From contig NZ_JAJIRT010000006.1 in NCBI RefSeq assembly GCF_025717675.1, positions 1-64,000 of the forward strand: a stretch of 64,000 bases of DNA, given 5' to 3'. Below the pieces are notes generated by a model, which was not told the origin of the DNA, ran no database searches, and saw only the letters and a list, made by a program, of their open reading frames with translations. The translations under genes were made by a program, and so were the position numbers. The stretch comes from Paucibacter sp. DJ2R-2 (GTDB lineage Bacteria; Pseudomonadota; Gammaproteobacteria; Burkholderiales; Burkholderiaceae_C). This document shows, in pieces, positions 1 to 7,343 of this stretch. How positions within the stretch are numbered: the first letter of the stretch is position 1; the number at the start of each line of letters is the position of its first letter.

Positions 1-68
1 ATGTTCGGAGCGATCGGTACCTTTGGCTATTCATGGTGCGGAGGCAATGTGCACACTTTGCACGCGAG
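1..68 (-). other. Start of a further cassette, truncated by the window edge
   Basis: Downstream (minus strand) of the GTTGAGC crossover core at 69-75 the next cassette begins. A possible ATG lies at 32-34 and its frame stays open to the window edge (11 codons). Nothing can be said about its product, and the start has no clear ribosome-binding site. Confidence 0.3.
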
Positions 69-125
69 GCTCAACGTCGGCGCTCAGCGGGCGGCGGAGC
101 CGTCCGCTGCAGCAAAAGGTTGAAC
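69..125 (-). repeat. attC site of the 127-aa cassette
   Basis: On the minus strand the site opens with GTTCAAC (119-125) and closes with GTTGAGC (69-75). The arms CAGCGG and CCGCTG inside it form the stem. The length of 57 bp is typical of short attC sites. Confidence 0.75.
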
Positions 126-129
126 CGAT

Positions 130-513
130 TCATCGAATATCGACTCGCATAAAACTGAACTCCACCGCTCCTTCGCACGGGAGCTCGCCTACGTCGATGC
201 GGAAGCCGAGGACTTCGATGATGCCGGCCGCTCGATCCACCACATGGCCGACGCCACGATACGCATAGGGGCCGGTCTTCTCCATTCGCTCTATGGATCG
301 TTGCTCTTGCAGATCTTCAGGCCAGTCCGAAAGGCAAGCTGCTTTAATCTCAGCGTCGAGCGCAGCCAATGCGTTGTCCACCCGTTCACCCTCAACCAAG
401 TCGCGCGCGAAGCAAAAAGCGTCAATCTGGCCCTGCGTGCTGCGCAACGTCACAGACGAACACTCGTCGCCCTGGGAATAGGGTTCAACGCGATCAACGA
501 GCAGCGTTTGCAT
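130..513 (-). CDS. Cassette-encoded hypothetical protein (127 aa)
   Basis: The ATG lies only a few bases after the GTTGAAC crossover core at 518-524, and the stop falls just before the next attC at 69-125, so the frame fills the cassette exactly. The protein is acidic, has no signal peptide or membrane segment, and contains two or three cysteines (for example in DECSS and DAFCFAR). The C-terminal part, with GVGHVVDRAAG and EVLGFRIDVGE, looks beta-rich. I do not recognise a family and assign no function. Coding is supported by cassette position and an unbroken frame. Expression would depend on a promoter in the cassette or upstream in the array. Confidence 0.7.
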   Translation of the reverse strand: MQTLLVDRVEPYSQGDECSSVTLRSTQGQIDAFCFARDLVEGERVDNALAALDAEIKAACLSDWPEDLQEQRSIERMEKTGPYAYRGVGHVVDRAAGIIEVLGFRIDVGELPCEGAVEFSFMRVDIR

Positions 514-517
514 AGCG

Positions 518-575
518 GTTCAACGTTGAAGCTGAGCCGGAGCCGCAGGCGATCGGCTCGAGCGACCGGTTATGC
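518..575 (-). repeat. attC site
   Basis: On the minus strand it starts with GCATAAC (569-575), one base off the RYYYAAC consensus, and ends with GTTGAAC (518-524). The inner GCTCGAG and CTCAGC blocks match those of the other sites in the array. Confidence 0.75.
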
Positions 576-861
576 AGAGCCACTTCGAAGGCACTGCGGT
601 GGAGGTGGCCGACAGCATACCGAAGCTGTACCCATGAGGCGATCGGCTGAGGCGGCAAGCGCGGTTTTCGCGGCGCAGGTGGCGGCGAACCAAGAAAAGA
701 GAACGAGCATCCTGGCCAAGACCGGCAAGATCAGGGCGGCCGGAGGCTGGCAGTGTGCGGGAAGTCTCCGACTCCGAGAGAATCACGGCGCAATACGCAG
801 CGCACTCATGGCGGTCGCCAGACCGAAAACGGGCCTTCATGCCTTTCTTAGCTTGCTGCAT
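520..861 (-). CDS. Possible cassette ORF, DUF1010-like, coding status uncertain
   Basis: The frame opens at an ATG overlapping the crossover core GTTATGC (858-864) and reads 113 codons, running into the attC at 518-575, so the last residues are attC translation. The cassette is a diverged copy of the one at 1736-2136, and the shared stretch (SRSPxGYSFGMLSATSTAVP) is kept in the same frame in both. Other frames are also open across the same DNA. The composition recalls DUF1010-type entries, which I believe often include attC read-through; that resemblance is from memory. It may be a real small basic protein or a non-coding cassette. Confidence 0.35.
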   Translation of the reverse strand: MQQAKKGMKARFRSGDRHECAAYCAVILSESETSRTLPASGRPDLAGLGQDARSLFLVRRHLRRENRACRLSRSPHGYSFGMLSATSTAVPSKWLCITGRSSRSPAAPAQLQR

Positions 862-914
862 AACGTGAAAGTGAGCGGACGCCGGAGGCGGTCCGCTCGA
901 ATGACTGGTTGGGC
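858..914 (-). repeat. attC site of the 115-aa membrane-protein cassette
   Basis: On the minus strand it runs from GCCCAAC (908-914) to GTTATGC (858-864). The arms GAGCGGACCGCC and GGCGTCCGCTC pair to form the hairpin. Confidence 0.75.
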
Positions 915-948
915 CACACTTCGTCCCGGACTCGTAGAAGGCTATCGC

Positions 949-1296
949 TCATTGCGATGTTCCACCCAAGAACCAACCAAGCACACAAGTCCAGAGAATG
1001 GCAACGACCCCAGCGCATAGAAACCAGACCAGCATGCGATGGATAACCAGACCGTATCTGGCACGCTCGTCGGGATCAAGAAACCAAGTGCGACTAAACG
1101 GTTCAGTGTCTCGACCGAGAACCAAGAAGTAGACCGGAACAAACAGAAACACGGCAAACGCCAAAAGCCACACCGCGTTCTGCCCAATTGTCGCGCTCGG
1201 TGCGTGCTGACTCATCCAGCCGTCAAAGGACACAAGGCCAAACGCGGCCCAAGCGCCCGCTACTGCCGCAGTCTTTCGAGTAGCAACAATGCTCAT
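949..1296 (-). CDS. Cassette-encoded small membrane protein (115 aa)
   Basis: The start is the ATG at 1294-1296, seven bases after the GTTGAGC core at 1303-1309. The frame is open further upstream, but that extension only translates the attC site. The protein has three predicted membrane segments, near residues 8-25, 39-60 and 88-111, separated by a charged loop containing GRDTEPFSRTW and DPDERAR. It ends about 35 bases before the next attC. No family is recognised. Small multi-pass proteins are common in chromosomal cassette arrays, but the role is unknown. Confidence 0.7.
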   Translation of the reverse strand: MSIVATRKTAAVAGAWAAFGLVSFDGWMSQHAPSATIGQNAVWLLAFAVFLFVPVYFLVLGRDTEPFSRTWFLDPDERARYGLVIHRMLVWFLCAGVVAILWTCVLGWFLGGTSQ

Positions 1297-1302
1297 TGTG
1301 TG

Positions 1303-1413
1303 GCTCAACGTTGAAGCTGAGGGGCCGCAGACAGCTGGCCGCGCGGAGCTGAAAATATACAAGCAGCGTAGCGCGGCCAGCTGGCGTAGGTCCACTCGAG
1401 CGACCGGTTAGGC
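1303..1413 (-). repeat. Long attC site with an extra inverted arm pair
   Basis: On the minus strand it starts with GCCTAAC (1407-1413) and ends with GTTGAGC (1303-1309). Within its 111 bp the arms AGCTGGCCGCGC and GCGCGGCCAGCT pair around an AT-rich tip. It is close to 90% identical by eye to the site at 2130-2240. Confidence 0.8.
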
Positions 1414-1414
1414 A

Positions 1415-1729
1415 TCATTGCCGCTCCCAAATCTCTTGAATAGTGGAGGTAATCGTCGCCTCCACTCGATCTTGATCCGGACCCACTGCGACCTGGTATT
1501 TTTGAAATCGACCGTTGCTCCAGTGGACTGCGAACAGCAACGACATATCCTTCTCCTGCCACTTAACTCCGAAAATCTCCGGACGCTCGCCATCTGACGT
1601 ATCGACTACGTCAACTCCAAGATCATCGCCATCTGCCGTGATCGTGAATTCGATGTCTGAAAATCCATCGCGGAACTTCCATCGACCCGCAATTCGGACG
1701 CGTTGACTGAGTGGCATGACATTGCTCAT
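1415..1729 (-). CDS. Cassette-encoded hypothetical protein (104 aa)
   Basis: The ATG lies directly after the GTTAGGC crossover core (1736-1742), and the stop falls one base before the attC at 1303-1413, so the frame fills the cassette. The protein is soluble-looking and rich in predicted beta strands (GRWKFRDGFSDIEFTITADG, then KDMSLLFAVHWSNGRFQKYQ), with a short C-terminal helix ending EIWERQ. There is no signal peptide. It could be a small beta-barrel or immunity-like fold, but that is only shape-based inference. No named family is recognised. Confidence 0.72.
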   Translation of the reverse strand: MSNVMPLSQRVRIAGRWKFRDGFSDIEFTITADGDDLGVDVVDTSDGERPEIFGVKWQEKDMSLLFAVHWSNGRFQKYQVAVGPDQDRVEATITSTIQEIWERQ

Positions 1730-1735
1730 GATGAT

Positions 1736-1846
1736 GCCTAACGTTGAAGCTGAGCCGGCCGCGCCGGCAGGACGCGCAAGGCCCAGAATGAAATGAGGGC
1801 CTGAAGCGGCGTGCTGGTGAGGGTCGGCTCGAGCGACCGGTTATGC
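1736..1846 (-). repeat. Long attC site
   Basis: On the minus strand it runs from GCATAAC (1840-1846) to GTTAGGC (1736-1742), 111 bp. The outer arms are shared with the neighbouring sites, but the internal segment differs from those at 1303 and 2130. Confidence 0.75.
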
Positions 1847-2133
1847 AGAGCCAAATTCGAAGGCACTGCGGTGGATGTGGCCGAAAGCATACCGAAGCTG
1901 TACCCACGTGGCGATCGGCTGAGGCGGCAAGCGGGTTGTTCTTCTGCGGGCGGACGGTGAACCAAGAAGAGAGAACGAGCAACCGGGCCAAGACCGGCAA
2001 GATCACGGCGGCCGGAAGCTGGGCCGAAGCGGCCGCAGCCCGACTCCGAGGAAATCACGGGAGACTGCTCCGCGTGGCCGAGGCGAACGCCCGACCGAAA
2101 ACGGATATTCAAGCGTTGCTTAGCTTGCTGCAT
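1738..2133 (-). CDS. Possible cassette ORF, DUF1010-like, second copy, coding status uncertain
   Basis: This is the sister of the frame at 520-861. It opens at the ATG inside the GTTATGC core at 2130-2136, begins MQQAK as the sister does, and keeps the same central block, but its last third is translated attC (1736-1846). A second minus-strand frame, starting near 2006 with MILPVLARLLVLSSWF, is also open and looks like a hydrophobic peptide. The two cassettes are roughly 80% alike at the DNA level by eye, with small indels, so neither frame is clearly protected. Confidence 0.35.
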   Translation of the reverse strand: MQQAKQRLNIRFRSGVRLGHAEQSPVISSESGCGRFGPASGRRDLAGLGPVARSLFLVHRPPAEEQPACRLSRSPRGYSFGMLSATSTAVPSNLALHNRSLEPTLTSTPLQALISFWALRVLPARPAQLQR

Positions 2134-2240
2134 AACGTTGAAGCTGAGGGGCCGGAGCCAGCTGGCCGCGCGGCGCTGAAAATATACAGGCAGCGTAGCG
2201 CGGCCAGCTGGCGGAGGTCCACTCGAGCGACTGGTTGGGC
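2130..2240 (-). repeat. Long attC site of the first cassette
   Basis: On the minus strand it starts with GCCCAAC (2234-2240) and ends with GTTATGC (2130-2136). It has the same extra arm pair as the site at 1303-1413. Confidence 0.8.
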
Positions 2241-2268
2241 GTCATCGCGACTCGGTACATACAAGGCC

Positions 2269-2538
2269 TCATTGGACGCCCACTCCTGCGACAAGTGCTG
2301 CCGCGGCAGCGACGAAATTGATGAGCAAGAGTACCGTGGCCAGTGTATTGAGGCGCTGTTCGCTCAGCAATGCGCCAGCGGCAAGGGAGAGCAAGCCGAA
2401 GCCCCCAAGAAAGCAAGCAACACCCCAGCTACCACGCCAAAAGTGCCAGGCCGCGTAGGCGACGAAGCCGATGCCACAAGCGACGAACAGCGTGCGATCA
2501 CGAGAGCGCTCTTTACTTAGGAAGGAACGCAACGACAT
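2269..2538 (-). CDS. Cassette-encoded small membrane protein (89 aa), first cassette of the array
   Basis: I place the start at the ATG at 2536-2538, three bases after the GTTGGGC core (2542-2548). A TTG nine bases upstream lies inside that core and is less likely. A basic N-terminus (KERSRDR) precedes three hydrophobic segments near residues 15-33, 38-57 and 63-86, rich in alanine and glycine. No conserved domain is recognised. As the cassette nearest the attI side it would be the best expressed if an array promoter exists upstream. Confidence 0.65.
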   Translation of the reverse strand: MSLRSFLSKERSRDRTLFVACGIGFVAYAAWHFWRGSWGVACFLGGFGLLSLAAGALLSEQRLNTLATVLLLINFVAAAAALVAGVGVQ

Positions 2539-2541
2539 GAC

Positions 2542-2548
2542 GCCCAAC
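2542..2548 (-). other. Crossover core of the attI-proximal end of the array
   Basis: GTTGGGC on the minus strand fits GTTRRRY. It directly precedes the first cassette ORF, and no paired arms typical of attC are obvious to its right, which suits an attI or a degraded boundary. Confidence 0.5.
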
Positions 2549-2872
2549 GTGTTGTATATCGATAGCTAACGCCGTATATCACGGCAAGTGTCGTAATAAC
2601 CGACTGCGAGCAAGGCCAGGCAAGTGCTTGTCGGAGTTAGGTTATCTGTCCAAACGACGGCTTCTCATGGCCCATTAATTGAGACGCCAAAAGCCGCGCT
2701 TGTTACAAAAACCTGCCCGGTACGCATGGCATAGGCCAGTGACTGACTGGGCCGCATATTGCCATCAAATCATGGCGGCTTTGACGTCTCACAACTGAAA
2801 TGGGTGGCCACGTTTCGGTGGCCTCGGCCCATGGCTGTCGCTTCGGATGCCCAGCGCCGCGACACCCCAGAC
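2549..2872. other. Intergenic region between cassette array and acetyl-CoA hydrolase gene
   Basis: There is no convincing gene here. It holds a direct repeat of GTATATC (near 2554 and 2573), the second copy inside the small inverted repeat GCCGT-ATATC-ACGGC, and a hairpin at 2806-2823. GC content falls between about 2550 and 2760 compared with the flanking genes. This is where an integrase gene or attI would be expected if the array were a complete integron. Confidence 0.5.
2806..2823 (-). terminator. Hairpin downstream of acetyl-CoA hydrolase gene
   Basis: GGCCAC and GTGGCC pair around a six-base loop, about 50 bases after the stop at 2873. On the minus strand only a short T-containing stretch follows, so it is a weak terminator candidate. 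Confidence 0.35.
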
Positions 2873-5071
2873 TCAAAGATTGCTCGAGAACAGCCGCCGT
2901 AGAAACAGCTGCTTGAAGCTGTGCGCCTCATTGAGGCCCAGGCGCTCCAGCCAGGCCTCGGGCACCGGGGTTTGCGGCCCCAGGCTTTTGACGATGAGCT
3001 TGACCAGCTCGACCGGGTGGTGGCTGGCGTGCTTGAGCTTTTTGAGCGCGCGCACGATCTGCATTTCCTCGTCGCTGAGGTCGGTGCCGAAGGGAAAATC
3101 GGGCAGCACGCCGCTGTTGCGCCAGGGGCGCAGCTGCTCGCGCAAGGCCTCGGGCAGATTGCGCCGGGCCGCTGCCGGCAGCTGGTAGTCGGCCGGCAGC
3201 TTGCCATGGGCTTTGGCCTCGTCCATCAAGCCCTGTTGGAAACGCGAGTCACAGACCTGCAGCAGGCGCGAAATCACCTCGGCATCGCTGCAGCCGCGCA
3301 AGTCGGCCACGCCGTATTCGGTGACGACGATGTCGCGCAGATGGCGCGGGATGGTGCAGTTGGCGTAGTGCCAGACGATGGAGCTGCTCAGGCCCTGGGC
3401 GTTGTCATGCGTGGCCCGCAGCAGCAGGATGGAGCGTGCCCCCTGCAGCGCATGGCCCATGGCGACGAAGTTGTACTGACCGCCCACGCCCGAAACCATC
3501 TGGCCCGAGTCATAGCCATCGGACGAGGCGGCGCCCAGCAGCGTCATCTTCATCGTCGTGTTGATGAAACGGGCATCCCGGCGCTGCGCGCGCTTGAGCG
3601 CTTCCGAACCCAGGGCGTCGCCGTAGAGCTCGTTGATGAAGTGGATGCGCGTCATGGCGATGCGCTGGCGCAGGCCTTCGGGCAGCTCGCGCAAGCGTTG
3701 GTAGAAATCGCGCGGGCCGAGGAAGAAGCCGCCATGCATCAGCGTGGCCCGTCGCCATGCCGGGCCGATCAGCTCGGGCGCCATGGCCTCGCAGCAGTTC
3801 GGCCAATGCTGGCCGGCATAGGCCAGCCGTCCATCGGCCTGCAGCTCGACCTCGGGCTTCAGCAGACCCTGGGCCTGAAGAAACTCCAGGTCGCAAGGAC
3901 GAAGCGGCGACGCGATGCGGCCGCGCTCCTGCAGTGCACGGATCACGCCCGCTTCGGGCTGCGGGCCCAGCTGGCCCGCCAGGGCCAGCGCTTGCAAATC
4001 CAGATCGTCGAACACCAGGCGGCGGATCAGCCCGGCATCGATCAAGCGCATGAAGCCGTTGACGAACATCTCCGAGCAGCCGTACAGGCCCTGCTCGAAG
4101 CGGCCCAGCTCGCGCCCTGCCTGTGGGTCGGACGGACTGCAGCCGCCCAGCCCGCACAATCCGCTAAGGATGGCCCGGTAGTCGGCATTGCGGGTCTCGC
4201 GCACGATCAGGGCCTGGGCAATGGCGTCACCGAGCGAGCCGATGCCGATCTGCAGCGTGCCACCGTCCTTGACCAGGCTGGAGGCATGCAGGCCGATGGC
4301 GTAATCGGCCCAGGAAATGGCGGCATTGGGCGGCGCGAACACGCTGTGGCTGCAGCCCGGCCCGCTCAGCAGCAGGCTGAACAAGCCGGCGTCGGCCACG
4401 GCCGGCCCGGGCATGAAGGGCAGGGCCTCGTTGACCATGGCCACGCTGAGCACCGGCTGCCCGACGGCGGCCTGGTGCTCGAGCAGATCGAAGCTGAGGT
4501 CGGGGTTGCAGGACAGGGAATACTCGCGCGCACCGGTCTCCGGGTTCAGGCGCGTGGCCACCGCCTGCATCAGCAGATTGATGCCCTGGCTGCACATGTC
4601 CCGCACGGCAAAGCTGTAGTTGGTGCAGATGAAGCCTTGCTGTGCCGCCTCGTTGCCGAGGTAGTCGGCGGTCTTGAAGAAGAACTCCTGCACCGAGATA
4701 TTGGGCGGCAGCTGGCCGGCGCGCAGTGGCGCCACATAGGCCAGGTCAGGGTAGTCGGCGAACACGCGCTCGACCAGGGGCGCCAAGAAATGCTGCTCCA
4801 GCTCGGTGCGACCCTTGGGCCGCTCCAGCGACAGCGCGGTGTAGATGTGCAAACGGCGCTCAGGCTGCGCCGCCACACGCCGGTAGAGCGCGTTCAGCAG
4901 CGGGTTGGGCTTGCCCACGCCCAGGGGCAGGGCCAGCCGGATCTCACCGGGCAGGCGGCGCAGGATCTCGTCCACCGCCGCCTCCACATCCGTCAGCAGC
5001 ACAGGCTGCGCCACTGCAATTGCCGCCGCCGCGGCCTCGTCCGTTCCCGGACCTTGGCTCTTTTTGTTCAA
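2873..5071 (-). CDS. Acetyl-CoA hydrolase/transferase family protein (732 aa)
   Basis: The family transfers CoA between short-chain acyl-CoAs and carboxylates or hydrolyses acetyl-CoA, in the cytosol. The protein carries the two-lobed CoA-transferase layout, with glycine-rich segments such as GGTLQIGIGSLGDAIAQ and, in the C-terminal lobe, SGVGGQYNFVAMGHALQGAR and VVTEYGVADLRG. At 732 residues it is about 200 longer than Cat1/Ach1-type enzymes. I choose the TTG at 5069-5071 because AGGAG sits seven bases upstream; the frame stays open to 5191 without a better site. Its substrate cannot be set from sequence. It stands alone beside the cassette array. Confidence 0.85.
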   Translation of the reverse strand: MNKKSQGPGTDEAAAAAIAVAQPVLLTDVEAAVDEILRRLPGEIRLALPLGVGKPNPLLNALYRRVAAQPERRLHIYTALSLERPKGRTELEQHFLAPLVERVFADYPDLAYVAPLRAGQLPPNISVQEFFFKTADYLGNEAAQQGFICTNYSFAVRDMCSQGINLLMQAVATRLNPETGAREYSLSCNPDLSFDLLEHQAAVGQPVLSVAMVNEALPFMPGPAVADAGLFSLLLSGPGCSHSVFAPPNAAISWADYAIGLHASSLVKDGGTLQIGIGSLGDAIAQALIVRETRNADYRAILSGLCGLGGCSPSDPQAGRELGRFEQGLYGCSEMFVNGFMRLIDAGLIRRLVFDDLDLQALALAGQLGPQPEAGVIRALQERGRIASPLRPCDLEFLQAQGLLKPEVELQADGRLAYAGQHWPNCCEAMAPELIGPAWRRATLMHGGFFLGPRDFYQRLRELPEGLRQRIAMTRIHFINELYGDALGSEALKRAQRRDARFINTTMKMTLLGAASSDGYDSGQMVSGVGGQYNFVAMGHALQGARSILLLRATHDNAQGLSSSIVWHYANCTIPRHLRDIVVTEYGVADLRGCSDAEVISRLLQVCDSRFQQGLMDEAKAHGKLPADYQLPAAARRNLPEALREQLRPWRNSGVLPDFPFGTDLSDEEMQIVRALKKLKHASHHPVELVKLIVKSLGPQTPVPEAWLERLGLNEAHSFKQLFLRRLFSSNL

Positions 5072-5351
5072 TCGTGTCTCCTGTCCGGCCTCTTGATGGC
5101 TCGTCTTTTGGGGCAGGTCTTGGGTGGCCGCGAAAGCACACCGTCGCCCGTGCCACAGTTTCACCCCCACTGCCAAGGGTGATCTTGACATTCAGCAAGT
5201 CCGCCACAAAAGCGGGGTTTGCCCCTCAAAAAGCGGGATAGTCCTCCCCCGGGCCTGCGGGGGGCGCTGTGCGCCCACACCTTGGCCTGTGCTGAAATGC
5301 CCGGCTGCACCGAGACCTGCTGTCGACGTACCCGTTCCTCATTCGCCTTTT

Positions 5352-6158
5352 ATGCACGAGCCCCTGGACTTGCCGGCCTGGTTGCCGCCCCTGCGCAGCG
5401 CCCTGCGGCGCCTCGGACCGCGCCCGGCGCACTGGCTGTTCTGCGCCTTCATCACCCTGGTCTGCGTGGCGCTGTCGCAATTGGTCGTGTCCCTGCTGGG
5501 GCGCGGTGACCGGCCGACGGCGGCCCTGATCGCGGCGCTCTGCGGCCTGTCCCTGGCGGCCGTGCTCAGTGCCTGCGTGCTGGCTCTGCTGGCCCATCTT
5601 GACCGGGCCCTGCGCTTCACCGCCCGCTACGCCACCCGGGACAGCCTGACCGGCTTGTGCAACCGCCGCCAATTCCTCAGCCTGGTCGAGCGGGAATGGT
5701 CGCTGGCCCGGCGCTACCAGACGCCTTGCGCCCTGGTGCTGATCGACATCGACCATTTCAAGCGCATCAACGAAGCCTTTGGCCACGCCTGTGGCGACAT
5801 GCTGTTGCGCCAGGTGGCCGAGGTCAGCGGCGAAACCCTGCGCCAGGCCGATGTTTTGTGCCGTTACGGGGGCGAGGAGTTCATGCTCTTCCTGCCGCAC
5901 ACCGACCCACTCGGCGCGCTCGATGTCGCAGAACGCATCCGCGAGCGCGTGCTGGCCATGGATTTCGCATGGAATGCCCACCCAGTGCCGGTCAGCGTCA
6001 GCATCGGCGTGGCCGTGCTCAAGAGTGGCCACGTCGGCCTCGACGACTTGCTCAATGAGGCCGATGAGGCCTTGCACCTGGCCAAGGCCGAGGGTCGCAA
6101 CTGCGTGCGCGCAGGGCCGGGCCTGCTGCCGGGAACGTTCAGCGCCTTGCAGGCCTGA
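5352..6158 (+). CDS. Membrane-bound diguanylate cyclase (GGDEF)
   Basis: It makes cyclic di-GMP from two GTP. Two membrane helices (about residues 27-49 and 57-82) anchor a C-terminal GGDEF domain. The domain has RDSLTGLCNRR at about 96-106, DIDHFKRIN at 122-130 and the active-site GGEEF at 163-167. An RxxD inhibitory site (RQAD, 154-157) lies five residues before it, so product feedback is likely. There is no recognisable periplasmic sensor domain, only the hairpin of membrane segments. The frame is open upstream to 5124; I take the ATG at 5352 because the protein there begins directly before the membrane region. It is not in an operon. Confidence 0.9.
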   Translation: MHEPLDLPAWLPPLRSALRRLGPRPAHWLFCAFITLVCVALSQLVVSLLGRGDRPTAALIAALCGLSLAAVLSACVLALLAHLDRALRFTARYATRDSLTGLCNRRQFLSLVEREWSLARRYQTPCALVLIDIDHFKRINEAFGHACGDMLLRQVAEVSGETLRQADVLCRYGGEEFMLFLPHTDPLGALDVAERIRERVLAMDFAWNAHPVPVSVSIGVAVLKSGHVGLDDLLNEADEALHLAKAEGRNCVRAGPGLLPGTFSALQA

Positions 6159-6188
6159 AACGCTCAGTACCGGCCGTACGGGCCGAGC

Positions 6189-7343
6189 TCAAATCCGCAG
6201 CGCCCCCGCATAGCCGGTCAATTCCAGATATCCGAGGCCGCTGCGCCGACCCTGGGCGTCGAGCAGCTCGGCCGCGCCTTCCCAGTAGCGCAGGCCACCG
6301 GTGATTTCCTGGTCGTCCAGCAGGGCGCGCAGGCGCTGCTCACCTTGCGGTGTGCGCAGCCTCCATTCCAGCGGGTAACGAGCGCCGCCACGCGGGCTGT
6401 CCCAGTGGCGCAGCGCCTGCATCTGAACATCCTCAGGCGCGAAGGTCAGCGTGCTGCCATCGGCCCGGCGCCAGCTGCCGCCACTCCAGAGCGTGCTGCC
6501 GTCGGCGCGGCGCAGACGAAACACGGTCAGCGCGCCGCCGTCGCCGAGGTTGATGCCGGCCCAGTCCCAGCCGATGGCGCTCTCAGCAGCTGCCGTGCCA
6601 GCTGCCCCTGCGTCCGAAGGCTTGCCCAGCAGATGCTCGCTCCACTCATGGTCCAGCCAGGAGCGCCCCTGCAGACTCAAGACCTTCCCGTCCAGCTGCA
6701 GCTGCGCCTGGCTGAGCAGCTGCACTTGGCTGTAGTAATGGCTGAACTGCTCGGGCTGCGGCCCTTTGCGCGAAAAGCCGCCGGCGCCTTGCAAAAGCAG
6801 GGCTTGGCTGGCCTGCAGCTCCAGCTGCAGCGCGAAACCGCCGCTGCGGCTGCTCAGAGCGGCCCGGTAGCGGTCCGGGCCGGAGCCCGGCACACGGGCC
6901 AGGCGCCAGTCGGCCATGCGGACAGCACAGTCCAGCTCGCTGGCCTCATTCAGGCCGGCCACAGCACGGCCCAGGCGCTGATCGTGACGCAGGCGTCCGC
7001 CCGGGCGCAGATCGCTGAGCGCGCCATGGGCCAGCAAAAGCTGGCGCGCGGCCAGCCGGCTCGGGTGCTCGGGTGCCGCCGGGCCGCGCCGGCGAAAAAA
7101 GGTCAGCTGGTAGCCGAACTCCGGCTCCGAGCGGCCCGGCCGCGACAGGACGCCGGTCAGGTACCACCATTCGATGGCCTGTTCGGGGTGCGCGCCAAAG
7201 TCGCGCGGAAAACTCAGCCGGGCAGGGCGCGCGGCGCCGGTCGAATCGAGCGCCAGGCTCGCCCCCGGCAGCAGGCCCAAAACTGCAGCTTGCATCAGCC
7301 AGGCGCGCCGGCCCGGCACCCAGTCGCCTGGCTCGCCCTGCAT
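6189..7343 (-). CDS. AttH/CrtC-like lipocalin-domain secreted protein
   Basis: The 384-residue protein belongs to the family of carotenoid 1,2-hydratase-like and AttH proteins with two lipocalin-like beta domains. Family signatures include IEWWYLTGVL near the N-terminus and SWLDHEWSEHLLG in the middle. An N-terminal export signal follows arginines (GRRAWLMQAAVLGLLPGASLA). Its ATG overlaps the permease stop by one base (TGATG), so the two are translationally coupled. With the ATPase and permease upstream it forms an AttEFGH-type export/assembly system. Its cargo is unknown in this context, and there is no sign of carotenoid genes nearby. Confidence 0.85.
   Translation of the reverse strand: MQGEPGDWVPGRRAWLMQAAVLGLLPGASLALDSTGAARPARLSFPRDFGAHPEQAIEWWYLTGVLSRPGRSEPEFGYQLTFFRRRGPAAPEHPSRLAARQLLLAHGALSDLRPGGRLRHDQRLGRAVAGLNEASELDCAVRMADWRLARVPGSGPDRYRAALSSRSGGFALQLELQASQALLLQGAGGFSRKGPQPEQFSHYYSQVQLLSQAQLQLDGKVLSLQGRSWLDHEWSEHLLGKPSDAGAAGTAAAESAIGWDWAGINLGDGGALTVFRLRRADGSTLWSGGSWRRADGSTLTFAPEDVQMQALRHWDSPRGGARYPLEWRLRTPQGEQRLRALLDDQEITGGLRYWEGAAELLDAQGRRSGLGYLELTGYAGALRI

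Larger units (their letters stand above)
1..2548 (-). mobile_element. Integron gene-cassette array without a visible integrase (CALIN-like)
   Basis: Six attC-like sites at 69-125, 518-575, 858-914, 1303-1413, 1736-1846 and 2130-2240 punctuate the segment, each with GTTRRRY-type and RYYYAAC-type ends in the same orientation. Between them lie short ORFs read on the minus strand, starting a few bases after the crossover site, as in integron cassettes. A further GTTGGGC core at 2542-2548 marks the attI-proximal end. No tyrosine-recombinase gene of the IntI type is present between this end and the acetyl-CoA hydrolase gene ending at 2873. The array continues past the left edge, so an integrase further away cannot be excluded. 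Confidence 0.82.

Noticed and set aside
6159-6188. Possible hairpin between the diguanylate cyclase and lipocalin-like genes
   Set aside because: The stem is short and no T-run follows on either strand.
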